Shown here in pieces: positions 36,296 to 45,418 of a DNA stretch of 64,000 nucleotides. Position 1 is the first letter of the stretch. Each line of letters begins with the position of its first letter. The notes beneath the pieces were generated by a model. The model did no database searches. It saw only the letters and a list, made by a program, of their open reading frames with translations, and was not told the origin of the DNA. Position numbers and translations under genes: made by a program. The DNA comes from an uncultured Algibacter sp. (lineage in GTDB: Bacteria > Bacteroidota > Bacteroidia > Flavobacteriales > Flavobacteriaceae), in NCBI GenBank assembly GCA_937958265.1, contig CALGNX010000025.1, positions 1 through 64,000 on the forward strand, read 5' to 3'.

Positions 36296-37483
36296 ATGCA
36301 AGTATTAGTTTTAAACTCCGGAAGTTCCTCTTTAAAATTTCAATTATTTTTAATGCCTGAAGAAACTATTCTTTGTTCGGGTTTAATTGAGCGTATTGGT
36401 ATGAAAGACGCTAAATTTAAATTTAAAACGGATAAAGATAGTGTTGAGCTTGTTACCGTTATACCTAACCATAAAATAGGGTTGGAATTACTATCCAAAC
36501 AGTTGTTACACCCAGATACTGGCATTATAAAATCTGCAGATGCTATTAATATTGTTGGCCATCGTGTGGTACAAGGCGGCTCCATATTTAATAAAACTAC
36601 AGAAATTACAGCATCTACTAAAGCTAAAATAAAAGAACTTTTTAGCCTAGCTCCATTGCATAACCCCGCAAATTACGAAGGTATTGAGGTTGCCGAAACT
36701 GTTTTCCCTAATGCCAAACAAGTGGCCGTTTTTGATACGGCTTTTCATCAATCCATACCAGAGCATGTTTATAAATATGCTATCCCAAACGAACTTTCAG
36801 AAAATCATAATATCCGTTTATATGGATTTCATGGCACAAGCCACAAGTACGTATCTACAAAGGCTATTACTTATTTAAGTAAACAGAACTCTAAAATAAT
36901 CTCTATTCATTTAGGGAATGGCTGTAGTATTACAGCTATTAAAAATGGTAAAAGCATAGACCACTCCATGGGCTTAACGCCTTTAGATGGTTTAATAATG
37001 GGCACTCGAAGCGGTAATATTGATCCCTCTGTTATTTTCCATTTAGCAAAAAAACTAAATTATAGTCTTGAGGACGTTAACGACATACTTAATAAAAAAA
37101 GTGGCATGCTAGGCTTAACAGGTTTAAGCGATTTAAGGGATATTCTTGCAGAGGCTAAAAAAGGTAATAAAGACTGCCAGTTAGCTTTGCTCATGAAGGC
37201 CTACCGTATAAAAAAATACATAGGTAGCTACGCAGCTATTTTAAACGGACTAGATGCTATTGTTTTTACAGCAGGAATAGGAGAAAATGCGCCTGAAATA
37301 CGAGAACTTGTTTGTGAGAATTTAGATTATTTAGGCGTTGTGCTAGATACCGAAAAAAATAAAATAAGACCAAATAACTTAGCTGTTATTAGCACAGAAA
37401 CATCAAAAGTAAAAGTTCTAGTAATACCTACAAATGAAGAATTAGAAATCGCTAAAGAATCTGTAAATTTATTCGAAAATTAA
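36296..37483 (+). CDS. ackA: Acetate kinase
   Basis: Makes acetate and ATP from acetyl phosphate, completing the overflow pathway started by pta. The 395 residues carry the ASKHA motifs VLNSGSSSLKFQLF at the N-terminus, FDTAFHQSIPEHVYKYAIP (about 145), RLYGFHGTSHKYVS (about 177), IISIHLGNGCSITAI (about 200), the catalytic-Arg segment MGTRSGNIDPSV (about 240) and VFTAGIGENAPEIR (about 323). It is followed by a bidirectional terminator. Confidence 0.97.
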   Translation: MQVLVLNSGSSSLKFQLFLMPEETILCSGLIERIGMKDAKFKFKTDKDSVELVTVIPNHKIGLELLSKQLLHPDTGIIKSADAINIVGHRVVQGGSIFNKTTEITASTKAKIKELFSLAPLHNPANYEGIEVAETVFPNAKQVAVFDTAFHQSIPEHVYKYAIPNELSENHNIRLYGFHGTSHKYVSTKAITYLSKQNSKIISIHLGNGCSITAIKNGKSIDHSMGLTPLDGLIMGTRSGNIDPSVIFHLAKKLNYSLEDVNDILNKKSGMLGLTGLSDLRDILAEAKKGNKDCQLALLMKAYRIKKYIGSYAAILNGLDAIVFTAGIGENAPEIRELVCENLDYLGVVLDTEKNKIRPNNLAVISTETSKVKVLVIPTNEELEIAKESVNLFEN

Positions 37484-37654
37484 TTTAAACTTATGGATTT
37501 ATAGTATACCATATTTTAGCGCCATAAAAATCGTTTTAAAATATTTTCACACATATCCTTTATATAATTTACAGTTACTATTTTATTAAAATTATGCTAC
37601 ACACTATTTAGCGTTTACATGTATTGTTTAACAAACAAAGTTTATCGGTATATT

Positions 37655-37698
37655 AATAAAAAAATCTCAGATTAAAATATAATCTGAGATTTTTTTAT
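37655..37698. terminator. Bidirectional terminator between ackA and the metallopeptidase gene
   Basis: ATCTCAGATTA (37665-37675), loop AAATA, TAATCTGAGAT (37681-37691), with an A-run before and a T-run after, so it functions in both directions. It lies between two convergent genes. Confidence 0.88.
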
Positions 37699-37725
37699 TA
37701 ACTGTAACTTCAGAGAGAACGAAAA

Positions 37726-38604
37726 TTAATATAAAAACTCCAAAGCAATTTTATCAAACCGACTAAGCTCACCTTGTACACGACCAGGAAAGCAAGAATT
37801 CATAATGGAGTCTGGGTCGTTACTAGCGCCTGCAGTTCCTGGAATAAAAACAGCACCATCTGAGCCTGCTTGTTCACCCCTTTGCCCGCATGATTGTCTG
37901 GTATCCCAATCGGTATGTCTTAAGCCTACCGCATGCCCAATTTCATGAGTTAGTAAACCCTCTAAAATTTGATCGTCGTTTGAGTTGTTAGCAGCTCTAT
38001 TAATACGTACCCGACGTCCTGGCAAACCATTACTTGCAGGAAAGTTTGCCCGCCCCCTAATACCATTATCATCGGCAACATCATTAGGGTCTGTGGTAAG
38101 GTATACAACAATATCTCTATCTGTAAATTGTGTACCAAACACTAACTCCATATTTATATTAGAGTTTAAATTATTATAGTTATTTACCGCATATTGCAAA
38201 CCTGTTTGAGCTGTTGCACTTAATGCGTTTGCACCACCGGTAAAACCGACTACTCGAATTGTTGAAGGTGAGCTCACTAAATTAAAAGTCCGGAATTGCT
38301 GTAATTTCGCTTTTTTATTAGACTTAAATTGCTGGCTCCCTATTAACATTAATTCTTCATGCGAGATAGTAACATCACCTTCAACCTCATAGTGTGTTTG
38401 TGTTTCTCCAGTAAGATCTTTAAAAGAAACTAATTTTATATAATCTGTGTTTAAATTAATAGCCTTTAACTTATTAATTACTTCAACAGAGATTTCCTTA
38501 TTATTTACTACACTTTCTTCAGAAATACTATCATCCTTACTACAAGAGCCAAGCGCTGCAACGGCTAAACAAAAGCCTGCTGTTTTAAAAAAAATACTTT
38601 TCAT
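37726..38604 (-). CDS. M57-type zinc metallopeptidase lipoprotein
   Basis: A 292-residue lipoprotein with signal MKSIFFKTAGFCLAVAALGSC (Cys21 lipidated). The metzincin-like zinc site HExxHxxGxxH appears as HEIGHAVGLRHTDWD near residue 215, matching dual-action HEIGH metallopeptidases (family M57) of Bacteroidota. A possible Met-turn lies at DSIMNSC. The upstream region (about 25-125) may serve as propeptide or inhibitor part. It is outer-membrane or surface attached and probably degrades protein outside the cytosol; the substrate is unknown. It ends against the bidirectional terminator and appears monocistronic. Confidence 0.9.
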   Translation of the reverse strand: MKSIFFKTAGFCLAVAALGSCSKDDSISEESVVNNKEISVEVINKLKAINLNTDYIKLVSFKDLTGETQTHYEVEGDVTISHEELMLIGSQQFKSNKKAKLQQFRTFNLVSSPSTIRVVGFTGGANALSATAQTGLQYAVNNYNNLNSNINMELVFGTQFTDRDIVVYLTTDPNDVADDNGIRGRANFPASNGLPGRRVRINRAANNSNDDQILEGLLTHEIGHAVGLRHTDWDTRQSCGQRGEQAGSDGAVFIPGTAGASNDPDSIMNSCFPGRVQGELSRFDKIALEFLY

Positions 38605-38944
38605 TTTGCTAAATTTTGATTGGTTAATAAAAGTAACTATCCTAAAGATATTACAATTTTACATCAAAATTATACTACAATAAAAATTCTTTTATTTTTT
38701 GGAAATCTGATAATTTATTATGTTTTTTTTAATTTAAACACCTCATAATAGCACAATAATTACAAAATCATTAATTCAATTTTTAGAAAAAAAAAAAAAA
38801 AAGTACAGAAGCCTTTCTTGCTTTAAGTTTTAGAGCGTAGTAAGCCATTGGCTTTTCAAAATTGGACATTAACCTTGCAACACCCTGTTGGTACTTTATG
38901 TCTTAAAAATTACATGCTAAATATAAAAAACTATAAATTAAGAT
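38605..38944. other. Intergenic region with a 16-base A tract
   Basis: This 340-base gap lies between the DUF2807 gene and the metallopeptidase gene. It contains an uninterrupted run of 16 A at 38787-38802. No coding frame or clear hairpin is seen. Confidence 0.5.
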
Positions 38945-39691
38945 TTACCTAAAAATTACACGCCCTCTATACACCTCTACAACATCTACAAGTAAAGGTT
39001 TAGTATAACAAATAACATCTCCTATTCCAGAAATTATACCCTTAATTTCTTGCTGCGGGTTTAAAATAATATCGTTCGAGCCTCTATTATTTACAAATAC
39101 TTTTTGTGCTAATAAATTGCGGCCTTCAAAACGCGACGTACCAGCGGCAAATGTTACACTTAGTTTTTCTGTTACTCCAGAAATATAAGCCACAGATATA
39201 TTATTAAATACAACGCTTAGGTTTGTATTATTAATTTGAAGCCTAAAATCGCCTATATTAAAACTTCCTACCCTATTAAAATCCTCAGATAAAACGGTTA
39301 AACTTGGGTAGGACAAAACACCGTTTGAACTGATATCGTGTTGAGTGGAACTTCTTATTTCTTTAATATTAGGAGCAGTTACATACACTTTAGTAATACC
39401 ATAATCTCTAATATAATTACAACTATTACCATCCGTTAATATTAATCTACCATCAACAACCTCAGCTATAACATCGTTTAATAAATTAGCACCTGTTTCT
39501 ATAATTACATTTTGCGTAGCACCTTCTGTTATAATAAGTTCAACATTGCGGTTTACCAGAATTTTATCAAAACCATCAAGAACTATTTCTTGCTTAACAA
39601 TATGCCCTGCTTTTTGAAAACAATCATTAGCATGTTCACTGTCGCAAGCCAAAAAACAACTTAAAAATAAGATGTAAAATAAATTTTTCAT
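38945..39691 (-). CDS. DUF2807 (head-GIN-type) lipoprotein
   Basis: A 248-residue predicted lipoprotein (MKNLFYILFLSCFLAC; Cys16). The body is a right-handed beta-helix-like DUF2807 domain: FDKILVNRNVELIITEG, LTDGNSCNYIRDYGITKVYVTAP and repeated short beta strands. The family is widespread in Bacteroidota; its function is unknown, with a role in the envelope assumed. The start overlaps the stop of the upstream PagL-like gene by four bases, so they are co-translated, which suggests a joint envelope function (inference). Confidence 0.88.
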   Translation of the reverse strand: MKNLFYILFLSCFLACDSEHANDCFQKAGHIVKQEIVLDGFDKILVNRNVELIITEGATQNVIIETGANLLNDVIAEVVDGRLILTDGNSCNYIRDYGITKVYVTAPNIKEIRSSTQHDISSNGVLSYPSLTVLSEDFNRVGSFNIGDFRLQINNTNLSVVFNNISVAYISGVTEKLSVTFAAGTSRFEGRNLLAQKVFVNNRGSNDIILNPQQEIKGIISGIGDVICYTKPLLVDVVEVYRGRVIFR

Positions 39692-40788
39692 AATCTAATG
39701 CCAATTCCAAATTCAAGACCTTCTGCCCTAGCACTATGCGTTTTAAGGGTTACAGCTGCAAATATTTTTGTAGTAAAATAACGTTTTAAACCTATGCGCG
39801 TGTACATTCTACCTTCAAAATCGAAAGGGTAATACACATAATACCCTAATTGAGTAATTAAGGATAGTTTGTTAATAAAAAGCTCATGACCGGCAAATAC
39901 CCCGACACGTTTATGGTCTTCATTACCTGTTAAACCTCTATCTGGAAAAGCAACGCTCTGATAATAAATAAGCTCTTTCAAAAAATTAGAAAAGAAAATA
40001 TCTGTACCTAAATGTAGGGCACTAATTTTATTAATACGCTTATCTGCATATGCAGAAACGATATACATAGCGTATTGCCCACTGCCTACAACATCGCTTT
40101 CATTAATACCAGACCTAAAAGCCACATTATATTTTATGGGTTCAGAAAATTCTCGATCGGCTATTTTATCTATAGTATTTAGGTATTTTAAATCACTATC
40201 CGTCAAACTATAGTTTAAGCCCACATTAAGTGTAATTGAATTGGTACTATTATTTGGAGCTCTCACATTCGCGTTGGAATAATGAATTAGCGATAGTCCA
40301 GCCTGTAAACCAAATCTATCTACAATACGCTCTTTTTTAAAATTAAGCATCATATGCGTACTACTCAAAAAACTAGACCCATATGCCACATTTTTAAAAT
40401 TGGTTTCTTTATCGTAGGGATTCGTATTATATGCCAAACCTTGCCCCACACGCAACATTAAATGGCGTTTTAAAAAATAAAAATTATAATGTGCAAACAA
40501 TGCGTAATTATTACCCAAAATCGGGTTTTTCATATCTTGATAAGCAAACGAAAAACCGTAATCCGGATAATTAAAACGTTGCTCCCAATCCTTAAAACCA
40601 TACGTCTTTTTATTCCAACTTAAAATAACACCCTCCGGGTGCCCTTTAATTAAATGAAGTATTTCGTTATTATGAACAGCAATATTTCCCTTAAAATAAT
40701 TCACATCAAAATAAGACGTGTTAGTATTTTGTTGTGCAAAACTAAATACACAAAAAAAACACAACAAATAGGCTTGTAATAATTTCAT
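39688..40788 (-). CDS. PagL-like lipid A deacylase / acyloxyacyl hydrolase
   Basis: A 366-residue outer-membrane beta-barrel protein with a signal peptide (LLQAYLLCFFCVFSFAQQ). The PagL active-site signature is visible in SLIHYSNANVRAPNNSTNS (about 163-181), giving the catalytic His and Ser. PagL removes an acyl chain from lipid A in the outer membrane. Bacteroidota homologues are longer than the ~170-residue Pseudomonas enzyme, and activity has rarely been tested. It lies 34 bases after metF and overlaps the DUF2807 gene, so it may be read with the methionine genes without being related to them. Confidence 0.82.
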   Translation of the reverse strand: MKLLQAYLLCFFCVFSFAQQNTNTSYFDVNYFKGNIAVHNNEILHLIKGHPEGVILSWNKKTYGFKDWEQRFNYPDYGFSFAYQDMKNPILGNNYALFAHYNFYFLKRHLMLRVGQGLAYNTNPYDKETNFKNVAYGSSFLSSTHMMLNFKKERIVDRFGLQAGLSLIHYSNANVRAPNNSTNSITLNVGLNYSLTDSDLKYLNTIDKIADREFSEPIKYNVAFRSGINESDVVGSGQYAMYIVSAYADKRINKISALHLGTDIFFSNFLKELIYYQSVAFPDRGLTGNEDHKRVGVFAGHELFINKLSLITQLGYYVYYPFDFEGRMYTRIGLKRYFTTKIFAAVTLKTHSARAEGLEFGIGIRL

Positions 40789-40822
40789 AATAACACCCTA
40801 TGAAGCAAATTTAAACTTAGAG

Positions 40823-41779
40823 TTAAAATAATGCTTCTGCTATAGCTTTAATATTATCGCTTTTACCCATAGAGTAATAATGCAACACAGGTACACCAGC
40901 CGCTCTAAGCGCCTTAGATTGTTGTATGGCAAACTCGATACCAACCGCTCTTACTGCCTTATTATCCTTACAAGCCTCAACAGCCTCAATTAAATCTTGA
41001 GGCAAATCAATTTTAAAAACCTGAGGCAGCAAATGTAAATGGCGCTTAACTGCGATAGGCTTAATACCTGGAATTATAGGCACATTAATTCCCATTTCCT
41101 TAGCTTTATCCACAAACTCAAAATACTTATTATTATCAAAAAACATTTGTGTAACAACATAATCTGCTCCAGCATCTACCTTAGCCTTTAAACGCTTTAA
41201 ATCTGTAATTAATGATGGTGCTTCCATATGCTTTTCAGGATAACCTGCCACACCAATACAAAAATCAGCATTACGCTCCGCTACAATATTATCATGTAAA
41301 TATTTCCCACTATTTAATCGTGCTATTTGCTCGACCAATTCACTAGCATGCGAGTGCCCACCATTACAGGCCTTAAAATAAGCCTCCTCTTTCATGGAGT
41401 CGCCACGCAAGGCCATAACATTATCCAAACCTAAATAATGGCAATCAACAAGTACATACTCCGTTTCCTCTCTAGTAAAACCACCACACAACAAATGCGG
41501 TATCGCATCCACTTGGTACTTATGCATTATGGACGCACAAATACCTACCGTACCAGGGCGCATACGCGTTATTCGCTTATCCAACAACCCATTACCCTTA
41601 TCAATATAAACTAACTCTTCTCGCGATGTTGTAACATCAATAAACGGTGGTTTAAACTCCATTAACGGATCTATATTATTATATAATTCCTGAATATTCT
41701 TACCTTTTTTTGGCGGTATAACTTCAAACGAAAACAATGTTTTACCGTTAGCCTTTTTTATATGATCTGTTACCTTCAT
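40823..41779 (-). CDS. metF: 5,10-methylenetetrahydrofolate reductase
   Basis: Reduces methylene-THF to methyl-THF, the methyl donor for the split MetH encoded upstream. The 318-residue TIM barrel contains FSFEVIPPKKGKNI at the start (conserved Glu), DVTTSREE, DNVMALRGDSM (about 118), FCIGVAGYPEKH (about 172) and ADYVVTQMFFDNNKYFEFV (about 203). The start codon is preceded by a GC-rich block, CTCCTTGTTGGGG then TTTAGGGAA, resembling those before sir and cysN. Repeat copy D separates it from the small upstream gene. Confidence 0.96.
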   Translation of the reverse strand: MKVTDHIKKANGKTLFSFEVIPPKKGKNIQELYNNIDPLMEFKPPFIDVTTSREELVYIDKGNGLLDKRITRMRPGTVGICASIMHKYQVDAIPHLLCGGFTREETEYVLVDCHYLGLDNVMALRGDSMKEEAYFKACNGGHSHASELVEQIARLNSGKYLHDNIVAERNADFCIGVAGYPEKHMEAPSLITDLKRLKAKVDAGADYVVTQMFFDNNKYFEFVDKAKEMGINVPIIPGIKPIAVKRHLHLLPQVFKIDLPQDLIEAVEACKDNKAVRAVGIEFAIQQSKALRAAGVPVLHYYSMGKSDNIKAIAEALF

Positions 41780-41808
41780 TTCCCTAAATCCCCAACAAGG
41801 AGGCTTAT
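41780..41808 (-). repeat. GC-rich element before the metF start
   Basis: On the minus strand GCCTCCTTGTTGGGG followed by ATTTAGGGAA reaches the ATG. The blocks CTCCTT, TTGGGG and GGGA recur upstream of cysN (54588-54614) and in related form before sir (53183-53217). The AGGGA may also serve as ribosome binding site. Confidence 0.4.
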
Positions 41809-41846
41809 AATTAGTTAATATTTTTTTGTTTACTTTAATAATCTAC

Positions 41847-41942
41847 TTTGGGCGTTACCCGAAAAGGGTCGGGCTTTACGTTACAAGTCCGCGCACCTCC
41901 TAAAAAGTCGGGCTGTGGGCTTTTCTCTGCAATCCCTAACGC
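41847..41942 (+). repeat. Interspersed repeat family, copy D
   Basis: TTTGGGCGTTACCCGAAAAG at the left, then GGTCGGGCTTTACGTTAC, AAGTCCGCGCACCTCC, GTCGGGCTGTGGGCTTTT and CAATCCCTAACGC at the right. It lies between metF and the small gene at 41998, antisense to both. A plus-strand frame that crosses it (41848-42078) is only a translation of the repeat. Confidence 0.88.
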
Positions 41943-41997
41943 AAAACACGTGCTTTTAAAAACGACTAAATACGCTTTAATTAAATTTATTAAAAAT

Positions 41998-42231
41998 TTA
42001 GCCCAACAGCTTTTTTACATTATCAAAACCCTCTTTATACTCCCAATAAATCCATCTGCCATCAATATAATCTGTTAAAACATATTTTTCACTCACCGAC
42101 TTTATGCGTGAAATAGGAATTAATTTTTTCGAAAATATTTCAGAATGCATCTGTTGCATTATCTCTTTATTCTTATCATCATATCCATGCGATATAATAT
42201 AGCTCCCTAGAGTTAATTCTATAAATTTCAT
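41998..42231 (-). CDS. Small protein of unknown function
   Basis: A 77-residue product from the ATG at 42231 (MKFIELTLGSYIISHGYD); the upstream TTG at 42252 is an unlikely start because it overlaps a hairpin. No signal peptide or membrane helix is visible. The sequence is charged and ends in WIYWEYKEGFDNVKKLLG. I do not recognise the family. It is a plausible gene because it has ordinary codon use and an isolated position between metF and the large metH gene, but no functional claim can be made. Confidence 0.55.
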   Translation of the reverse strand: MKFIELTLGSYIISHGYDDKNKEIMQQMHSEIFSKKLIPISRIKSVSEKYVLTDYIDGRWIYWEYKEGFDNVKKLLG

Positions 42232-42248
42232 ATTTAAAGCCTTTTTAA

Positions 42249-42267
42249 ACAATCCTAAAAGGATTGT
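42249..42267 (-). other. Perfect 7-bp hairpin upstream of the small gene
   Basis: ACAATCC (42249-42255), loop of five, GGATTGT (42261-42267). On the minus strand it is followed by TTTAAAAA, so it could be a weak terminator for metH or a leader hairpin of the small gene. Confidence 0.4.
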
Positions 42268-42413
42268 AATTTAGCGCAATTTAATTTTTATTCAATTTTA
42301 TTGTGTAACATTCCACGTTTATAAATTTCTTTAAAATAACAAAGCATAAACAACAAAGTTTTATAAAAAACAGAATTGTTATAATCTTCCATTTGGGCTG
42401 ATATCTGGTATTG

Positions 42414-45086
42414 CTACTCCGCTAAAGTTGGGTGTAACCATTTCCTTGCCTTTTCCTTTGTTATACCCTTTCTGGTGGAATAATCTGTAACCTGATCGTC
42501 CGTAATTTTTCCTAAACCAAAATACTTAGCCTCGGGGTTACCAAAGTAATATCCCGAAACGGCTGCTGCTGGCCACATGGCTAAACTTTCAGTTAAACTA
42601 ACACCAATAAGCTTTTCAACCTCTAGTAATTCCCAAATAGTTTCCTTTTCTAAATGATCTGGACACGCAGGATAACCTGGCGCAGGGCGAATGCCTTTAT
42701 AACTCTCTTTAATTAAATCGGTATTTGTTAAATCCTCATTTGCAGCATAGCCCCAATGTTTCGTTCTAATTTGCTTGTGTAAATATTCAGCAAAAGCTTC
42801 TGCAAAACGATCGGCAATGGCTTGTGCCATAATACCATTATAATCATCGTCCTTATTTCTATAACTATCTGCTAACTCCTGTGCACCAAAAATAGCCACA
42901 CAAAAAACGCCCATATAATCGGTTTTACCAGTTTCCTTTGGTGCTATAAAATCTGCTAATGCATGGTTAGGAATCCCTTCCCGCTTTTTTAATTGCTGGC
43001 GCAGCGTTCTAAAAACAGCCACTTCCTTTCCTTTTTTCTGAACAGAAATATCATCATCCGCTATACTATTCGCTTCAAACAAACCAAAAACCCCTTTTGG
43101 TTTTAAAAGTTGTTTTGCAATAATTTCCTTTATCATGGCTTGTGCCTCTGCATACATAATAGTAGCCTGCTCGCCCACAACCTCATCGGTTAAAATATCT
43201 GGAAATTTACCATGCAAATCCCAACTCCTAAAAAATGGACTCCAATCTATAAAGGGCTCAAGATCTTTTAAGCTTAACTGCTTTAAAATTTGAATTCCCA
43301 ATTCAGCAGGTTTCACAATTTCAGATGTTTCCCAATCAATCTTATACTTTCGTTTTCGCGCCTCGCTTAACGGAATATAAGACTTCTCCTTACCGCGTTT
43401 TAAAAACTTAATTCTAAAATCATCATAATCTGCCTTCATCTTTGCTACATAAGCGTGCGATGTTTTCTTATTCAATAAATCACCTACTACAGTTACTGCT
43501 CTAGATGCATCGTTAACATGTACTACCGCATTTTTATACTGTGTATCAATCTTTACAGCCGTATGTGCTTTGGATGTTGTTGCACCACCAATAAGTAAAG
43601 GTACATCAAAATTTTGCCGTTGCATTTCCTTAGCTAAATATACCATTTCATCTAACGATGGTGTAATTAAACCAGACAAACCTATGGCGTCAACCCGCTC
43701 TTTTATGGCTGTTTCAATAATTTTTTCTGGCGCCACCATAACCCCTAAATCGACTATTTCATAATTATTACAGGCCAAAACAACGCTTACAATATTTTTA
43801 CCAATATCGTGCACATCACCTTTTACAGTAGCCATTAAGATTTTACCAACAGGCTCTTGCTTATCGCCTTTTTCGGCTTCAATAAACGGGTTTAAATAGC
43901 CTACGGCTTTTTTCATAACTCGGGCAGATTTCACCACTTGCGGTAAAAACATTTTTCCTGCACCAAATAAATCGCCAACCACATTCATACCTGCCATTAA
44001 ATTACCTTCAATAACTTCAATAGGTTTTTCTGCTTCCTGCCTTGCTTGCTCTACATCTTCAATAATAAAAGCATCAATACCTTTAACCAAAGCATGCGTA
44101 ATTCTGTCTTGCAATGTGTTTTCGCGCCATGATAAATCTGCCCCAGCTTCTTTTTTTGATCCTTTTACGGTTTCCGCAAAATCCAGTAAACGCTCTGTTG
44201 CATCTTCTCGTCTATCTAAAATAACATCTTCAACATGCTGTAACAAGTCTTTAGGTATATCATCATAAATTTCCAACAATGCAGGATTTACAATACCCAT
44301 ATTCATGCCTGCTTGTATGGCATGGTATAAAAATACGGAGTGCATCGCCTCTCTAACGCCATTATTTCCTCTAAACGAAAAAGAAACATTACTTACCCCA
44401 CCACTTACAGAAACATTCTCTAAATTCTGGCGTACCCAACGTGTGGCTTCAATAAAGTCTACCGCATTTTTACGATGTTCATCCATACCTGTAGCCACAG
44501 GAAATATATTTAAATCGAAAATAATATCTTCCGAAGGGAAACCTACTTTATTTACTAGAATATCATAAGAACGTTGCGCTATCTCTAAACGTCGCTCATA
44601 ATTATCAGCCTGTCCAACCTCATCAAAAGCCATTACTATTACAGCTGCTCCGTAACGTTTTATTTGTTTAGCTTCCCAAATAAATTTTTCCTCCCCTTCT
44701 TTTAACGAAATAGAGTTTACAACACATTTACCTTGCACTACTTTAAGCCCTGCTTCAATAATGTCCCATTTCGAACTATCAATCATAATAGGCACACGAC
44801 AAATATCAGGCTCGGCAGCTATTAAATTAAGAAACCGAATCATGGATGCTTTACCATCAATTAAGCCATCGTCAAAATTAATATCGATAATTTGTGCACC
44901 ACCATCTACTTGGTGCCTTGCTATATCCAAAGCCTCGTCAAACTTCTCTTCTTTAATTAAGCGAAGAAATTTTCGAGATCCTGCCACATTTGTACGTTCG
45001 CCAACATTTATAAAATTGCTATTTTCGTTCAAGACTAAAGGTTCTAGTCCTGAGAGCTTCATGTACTTTGTTTGTTTTATTTTCAT
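42414..45086 (-). CDS. metH: Cobalamin-dependent methionine synthase, C-terminal modules
   Basis: An 890-residue protein with the last three MetH modules: pterin-binding barrel ([18 protein letters not shown] about 26, DVNFDDG-type [12 protein letters not shown]), cobalamin-binding cap and Rossmann domain (cobalt-ligating His in [11 protein letters not shown]), and the SAM-dependent reactivation domain ([13 protein letters not shown] about 800). The homocysteine-binding module is encoded separately at 45419-46417, so MetH is split into two polypeptides with a small monooxygenase-family gene between them. The complex transfers a methyl group from methyl-THF to homocysteine and needs B12. Confidence 0.96.
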   Translation of the reverse strand: MKIKQTKYMKLSGLEPLVLNENSNFINVGERTNVAGSRKFLRLIKEEKFDEALDIARHQVDGGAQIIDINFDDGLIDGKASMIRFLNLIAAEPDICRVPIMIDSSKWDIIEAGLKVVQGKCVVNSISLKEGEEKFIWEAKQIKRYGAAVIVMAFDEVGQADNYERRLEIAQRSYDILVNKVGFPSEDIIFDLNIFPVATGMDEHRKNAVDFIEATRWVRQNLENVSVSGGVSNVSFSFRGNNGVREAMHSVFLYHAIQAGMNMGIVNPALLEIYDDIPKDLLQHVEDVILDRREDATERLLDFAETVKGSKKEAGADLSWRENTLQDRITHALVKGIDAFIIEDVEQARQEAEKPIEVIEGNLMAGMNVVGDLFGAGKMFLPQVVKSARVMKKAVGYLNPFIEAEKGDKQEPVGKILMATVKGDVHDIGKNIVSVVLACNNYEIVDLGVMVAPEKIIETAIKERVDAIGLSGLITPSLDEMVYLAKEMQRQNFDVPLLIGGATTSKAHTAVKIDTQYKNAVVHVNDASRAVTVVGDLLNKKTSHAYVAKMKADYDDFRIKFLKRGKEKSYIPLSEARKRKYKIDWETSEIVKPAELGIQILKQLSLKDLEPFIDWSPFFRSWDLHGKFPDILTDEVVGEQATIMYAEAQAMIKEIIAKQLLKPKGVFGLFEANSIADDDISVQKKGKEVAVFRTLRQQLKKREGIPNHALADFIAPKETGKTDYMGVFCVAIFGAQELADSYRNKDDDYNGIMAQAIADRFAEAFAEYLHKQIRTKHWGYAANEDLTNTDLIKESYKGIRPAPGYPACPDHLEKETIWELLEVEKLIGVSLTESLAMWPAAAVSGYYFGNPEAKYFGLGKITDDQVTDYSTRKGITKEKARKWLHPTLAE

Positions 45087-45134
45087 TTAATTATGAATAG
45101 AGAAATTTAAGACTTTTAACATCTTAAAAATCCT

Positions 45135-45416
45135 TTATTTAAAATGTTCAACAATTGGAAATGGCTCATAAAAATGATGTAATAATGCTTTCCATTCTTT
45201 ATATTTTTCCGACTTACGGAAACCTATTTCATGGCTCTCAAGCGTTTCCCAGTTTACTAATAATATATACTTATTATCTACTTCTAAGCACTTTTTCATC
45301 TGGTGTGAAACATAACCTTCTATTGAGGCTATGATACATGCTGCTTTTTTAAAATTCACTTCAAATGCTAGCGATAGTCCTGGCTTTATATGTAATATGG
45401 CGACTTCTAAAATCAC
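45135..45416 (-). CDS. Antibiotic biosynthesis monooxygenase (ABM) family protein
   Basis: A 93-residue ferredoxin-like ABM-fold protein: MILEVAILHIKPGLSLAFE at the start, then IEGYVSHQMKKCLEVDNKYILLVNWETLESH and YKEWKALLHHFYEPFP. Such proteins often act as small heme- or quinone-modifying enzymes, but many have no known substrate. It begins two bases after the stop of the homocysteine methyltransferase gene and lies 48 bases before the metH C-terminal gene, so it is embedded in the split metH operon. Whether it helps methionine synthesis is unknown. Confidence 0.85.
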   Translation of the reverse strand: MILEVAILHIKPGLSLAFEVNFKKAACIIASIEGYVSHQMKKCLEVDNKYILLVNWETLESHEIGFRKSEKYKEWKALLHHFYEPFPIVEHFK

Positions 45417-45418
45417 AA

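Noticed and set aside
38787-38802. Run of 16 A as a phase-variation tract
   Set aside because: It lies in a non-coding gap, 253 bases past the 3' end... of the metallopeptidase gene's start side and away from any promoter box I can identify, so no gene is visibly switched by its length; assembly or sequencing error in the count is also likely.
41848-42078. Plus-strand frame overlapping repeat copy D and the small minus-strand gene
   Set aside because: Its first half is a translation of the repeat (KSGCGLFSAIPNA); a similar string arises from copy F at 62440-62530. It has no start context or family resemblance.
44761-45090. Long antisense frame inside metH, and similar frames antisense to pta, mreD, dnaG and cysM
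   Set aside because: Each lies wholly inside a well-supported gene on the other strand, has no family motif, and shows skewed composition expected of an antisense frame.
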